Source: Listeria marthii FSL S4-120 | Lineage (GTDB): Bacteria > Bacillota > Bacilli > Lactobacillales > Listeriaceae | Assembly (NCBI GenBank): GCA_000183865.1 | Contig: CM001047.1 | Coordinates: forward strand, 1,643,994 to 1,651,199 | Length of the DNA stretch: 7,206 bases | Direction of reading: 5' to 3' | Shown: positions 7,069 through 7,206 of the stretch, in pieces | Numbering within the stretch: the first letter of the stretch is position 1 | Layout: each line of letters starts with the position of its first letter | The notes under the pieces: generated by a model | Told to the model about the DNA's origin: nothing | What the model saw: only the letters and a program-made list of their open reading frames with translations | The model's database searches: none | Program-made: the position numbers and the translations under genes

Positions 7069-7206
7069 TCAGCATCCTCCTTCCTTGCTTGTTCGAAAAC
7101 GTCCGCTAACTTTTGTTTTTGCGTTTCCGTTAATTCTGTTCCATTTACATGTTCAAAAAATTGCCCAAATAACTCCAAATCATCTTTTTTCATAATTTCT
7201 TCAAAG
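7065..7206 (-). CDS. sbcD: SbcD, nuclease subunit of SbcCD, C-terminal end only
   Basis: Only the last 46 codons and the TGA stop (7067-7065) are in the window; the start and the metallophosphoesterase domain lie beyond the right edge. The visible tail reads FEEIMKKDDLELFGQFFEHV, then NGTELTETQKQKLADVFEQA and RKEDAE. This is an acidic, helical stretch with the 'F-x-x-F-F-E-x-x-x-G-x-x-L-T' pattern seen at the C-termini of Firmicute SbcD proteins, a region that contacts SbcC. SbcD is the Mre11-type Mn-dependent nuclease partner of SbcC. Identification rests mostly on position: it ends with a four-base overlap (ATGA) into sbcC, the usual sbcDC arrangement. The catalytic residues cannot be checked here. 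Confidence 0.88.
   Translation of the reverse strand, partial: FEEIMKKDDLELFGQFFEHVNGTELTETQKQKLADVFEQARKEDAE
7076..7082 (-). promoter_or_regulatory. Ribosome binding site of sbcC, inside sbcD
   Basis: A perfect AAGGAGG on the minus strand lies seven bases before the sbcC ATG (7068-7066), within the last codons of sbcD. It gives sbcC strong initiation of its own in addition to coupling through the ATGA overlap. Confidence 0.85.

Noticed and set aside
1..7206. Mobile element, CRISPR array, tRNA/rRNA or horizontally acquired defence system
   Set aside because: There are no transposase or integrase motifs, no regularly spaced repeats and no RNA gene signatures. Composition looks uniform, and all genes fit a compact chromosomal cluster.

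Overview
All supported genes lie on the minus strand, and the window is almost completely coding. It reads, in transcription order (right to left): the 3' end of sbcD, complete sbcC, a short gap with a promoter, a SWIM-type SNF2 helicase, a small YflT-like (general stress protein 17M-like) protein, and the 5' part of an unrecognised gene. The low to moderate G+C, strong AAGGAGG-type ribosome binding sites, tight gene packing and a Firmicute-type SbcC point to a Gram-positive Firmicute. From memory, the order sbcD-sbcC-SNF2 helicase-small stress protein matches the Listeria chromosome (the lmo1646-lmo1642 region of L. monocytogenes). The genus is a recognition-based inference, and I cannot tell the species.

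Region by region: (1) 1-248 holds the first 82 codons of a gene that runs off the left edge. (2) 272-694 is a 140-residue YflT-like protein whose start codon overlaps the helicase stop by one base (TAATG). (3) 694-3912 is a 1072-residue helicase with an N-terminal SWIM zinc motif, a large middle region and a C-terminal Snf2 motor with all major motifs intact. (4) 3913-3996 is an 84-base intergenic gap. It carries a consensus-like sigma-A promoter reading into the helicase and two short inverted repeats. (5) 3997-7068 is the 1023-residue SbcC ATPase. (6) 7065-7206 is the last 46 codons of sbcD, which overlaps the sbcC start by four bases (ATGA).

SbcD and SbcC form the bacterial Mre11-Rad50-type complex that processes DNA ends and hairpins. 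The helicase downstream is a double-stranded DNA translocase type enzyme and may act on the same DNA or nucleoprotein substrates, but that link rests only on gene order. Its own promoter suggests that helicase, stress protein and unknown gene can be transcribed separately from sbcDC.

This is mostly an ordinary housekeeping DNA-maintenance region. I see no mobile element, CRISPR array, RNA gene, pseudogene or defence island. The points most worth a second look are the helicase/stress-protein coupling, the promoter region between sbcC and the helicase, and the unidentified left-edge gene.
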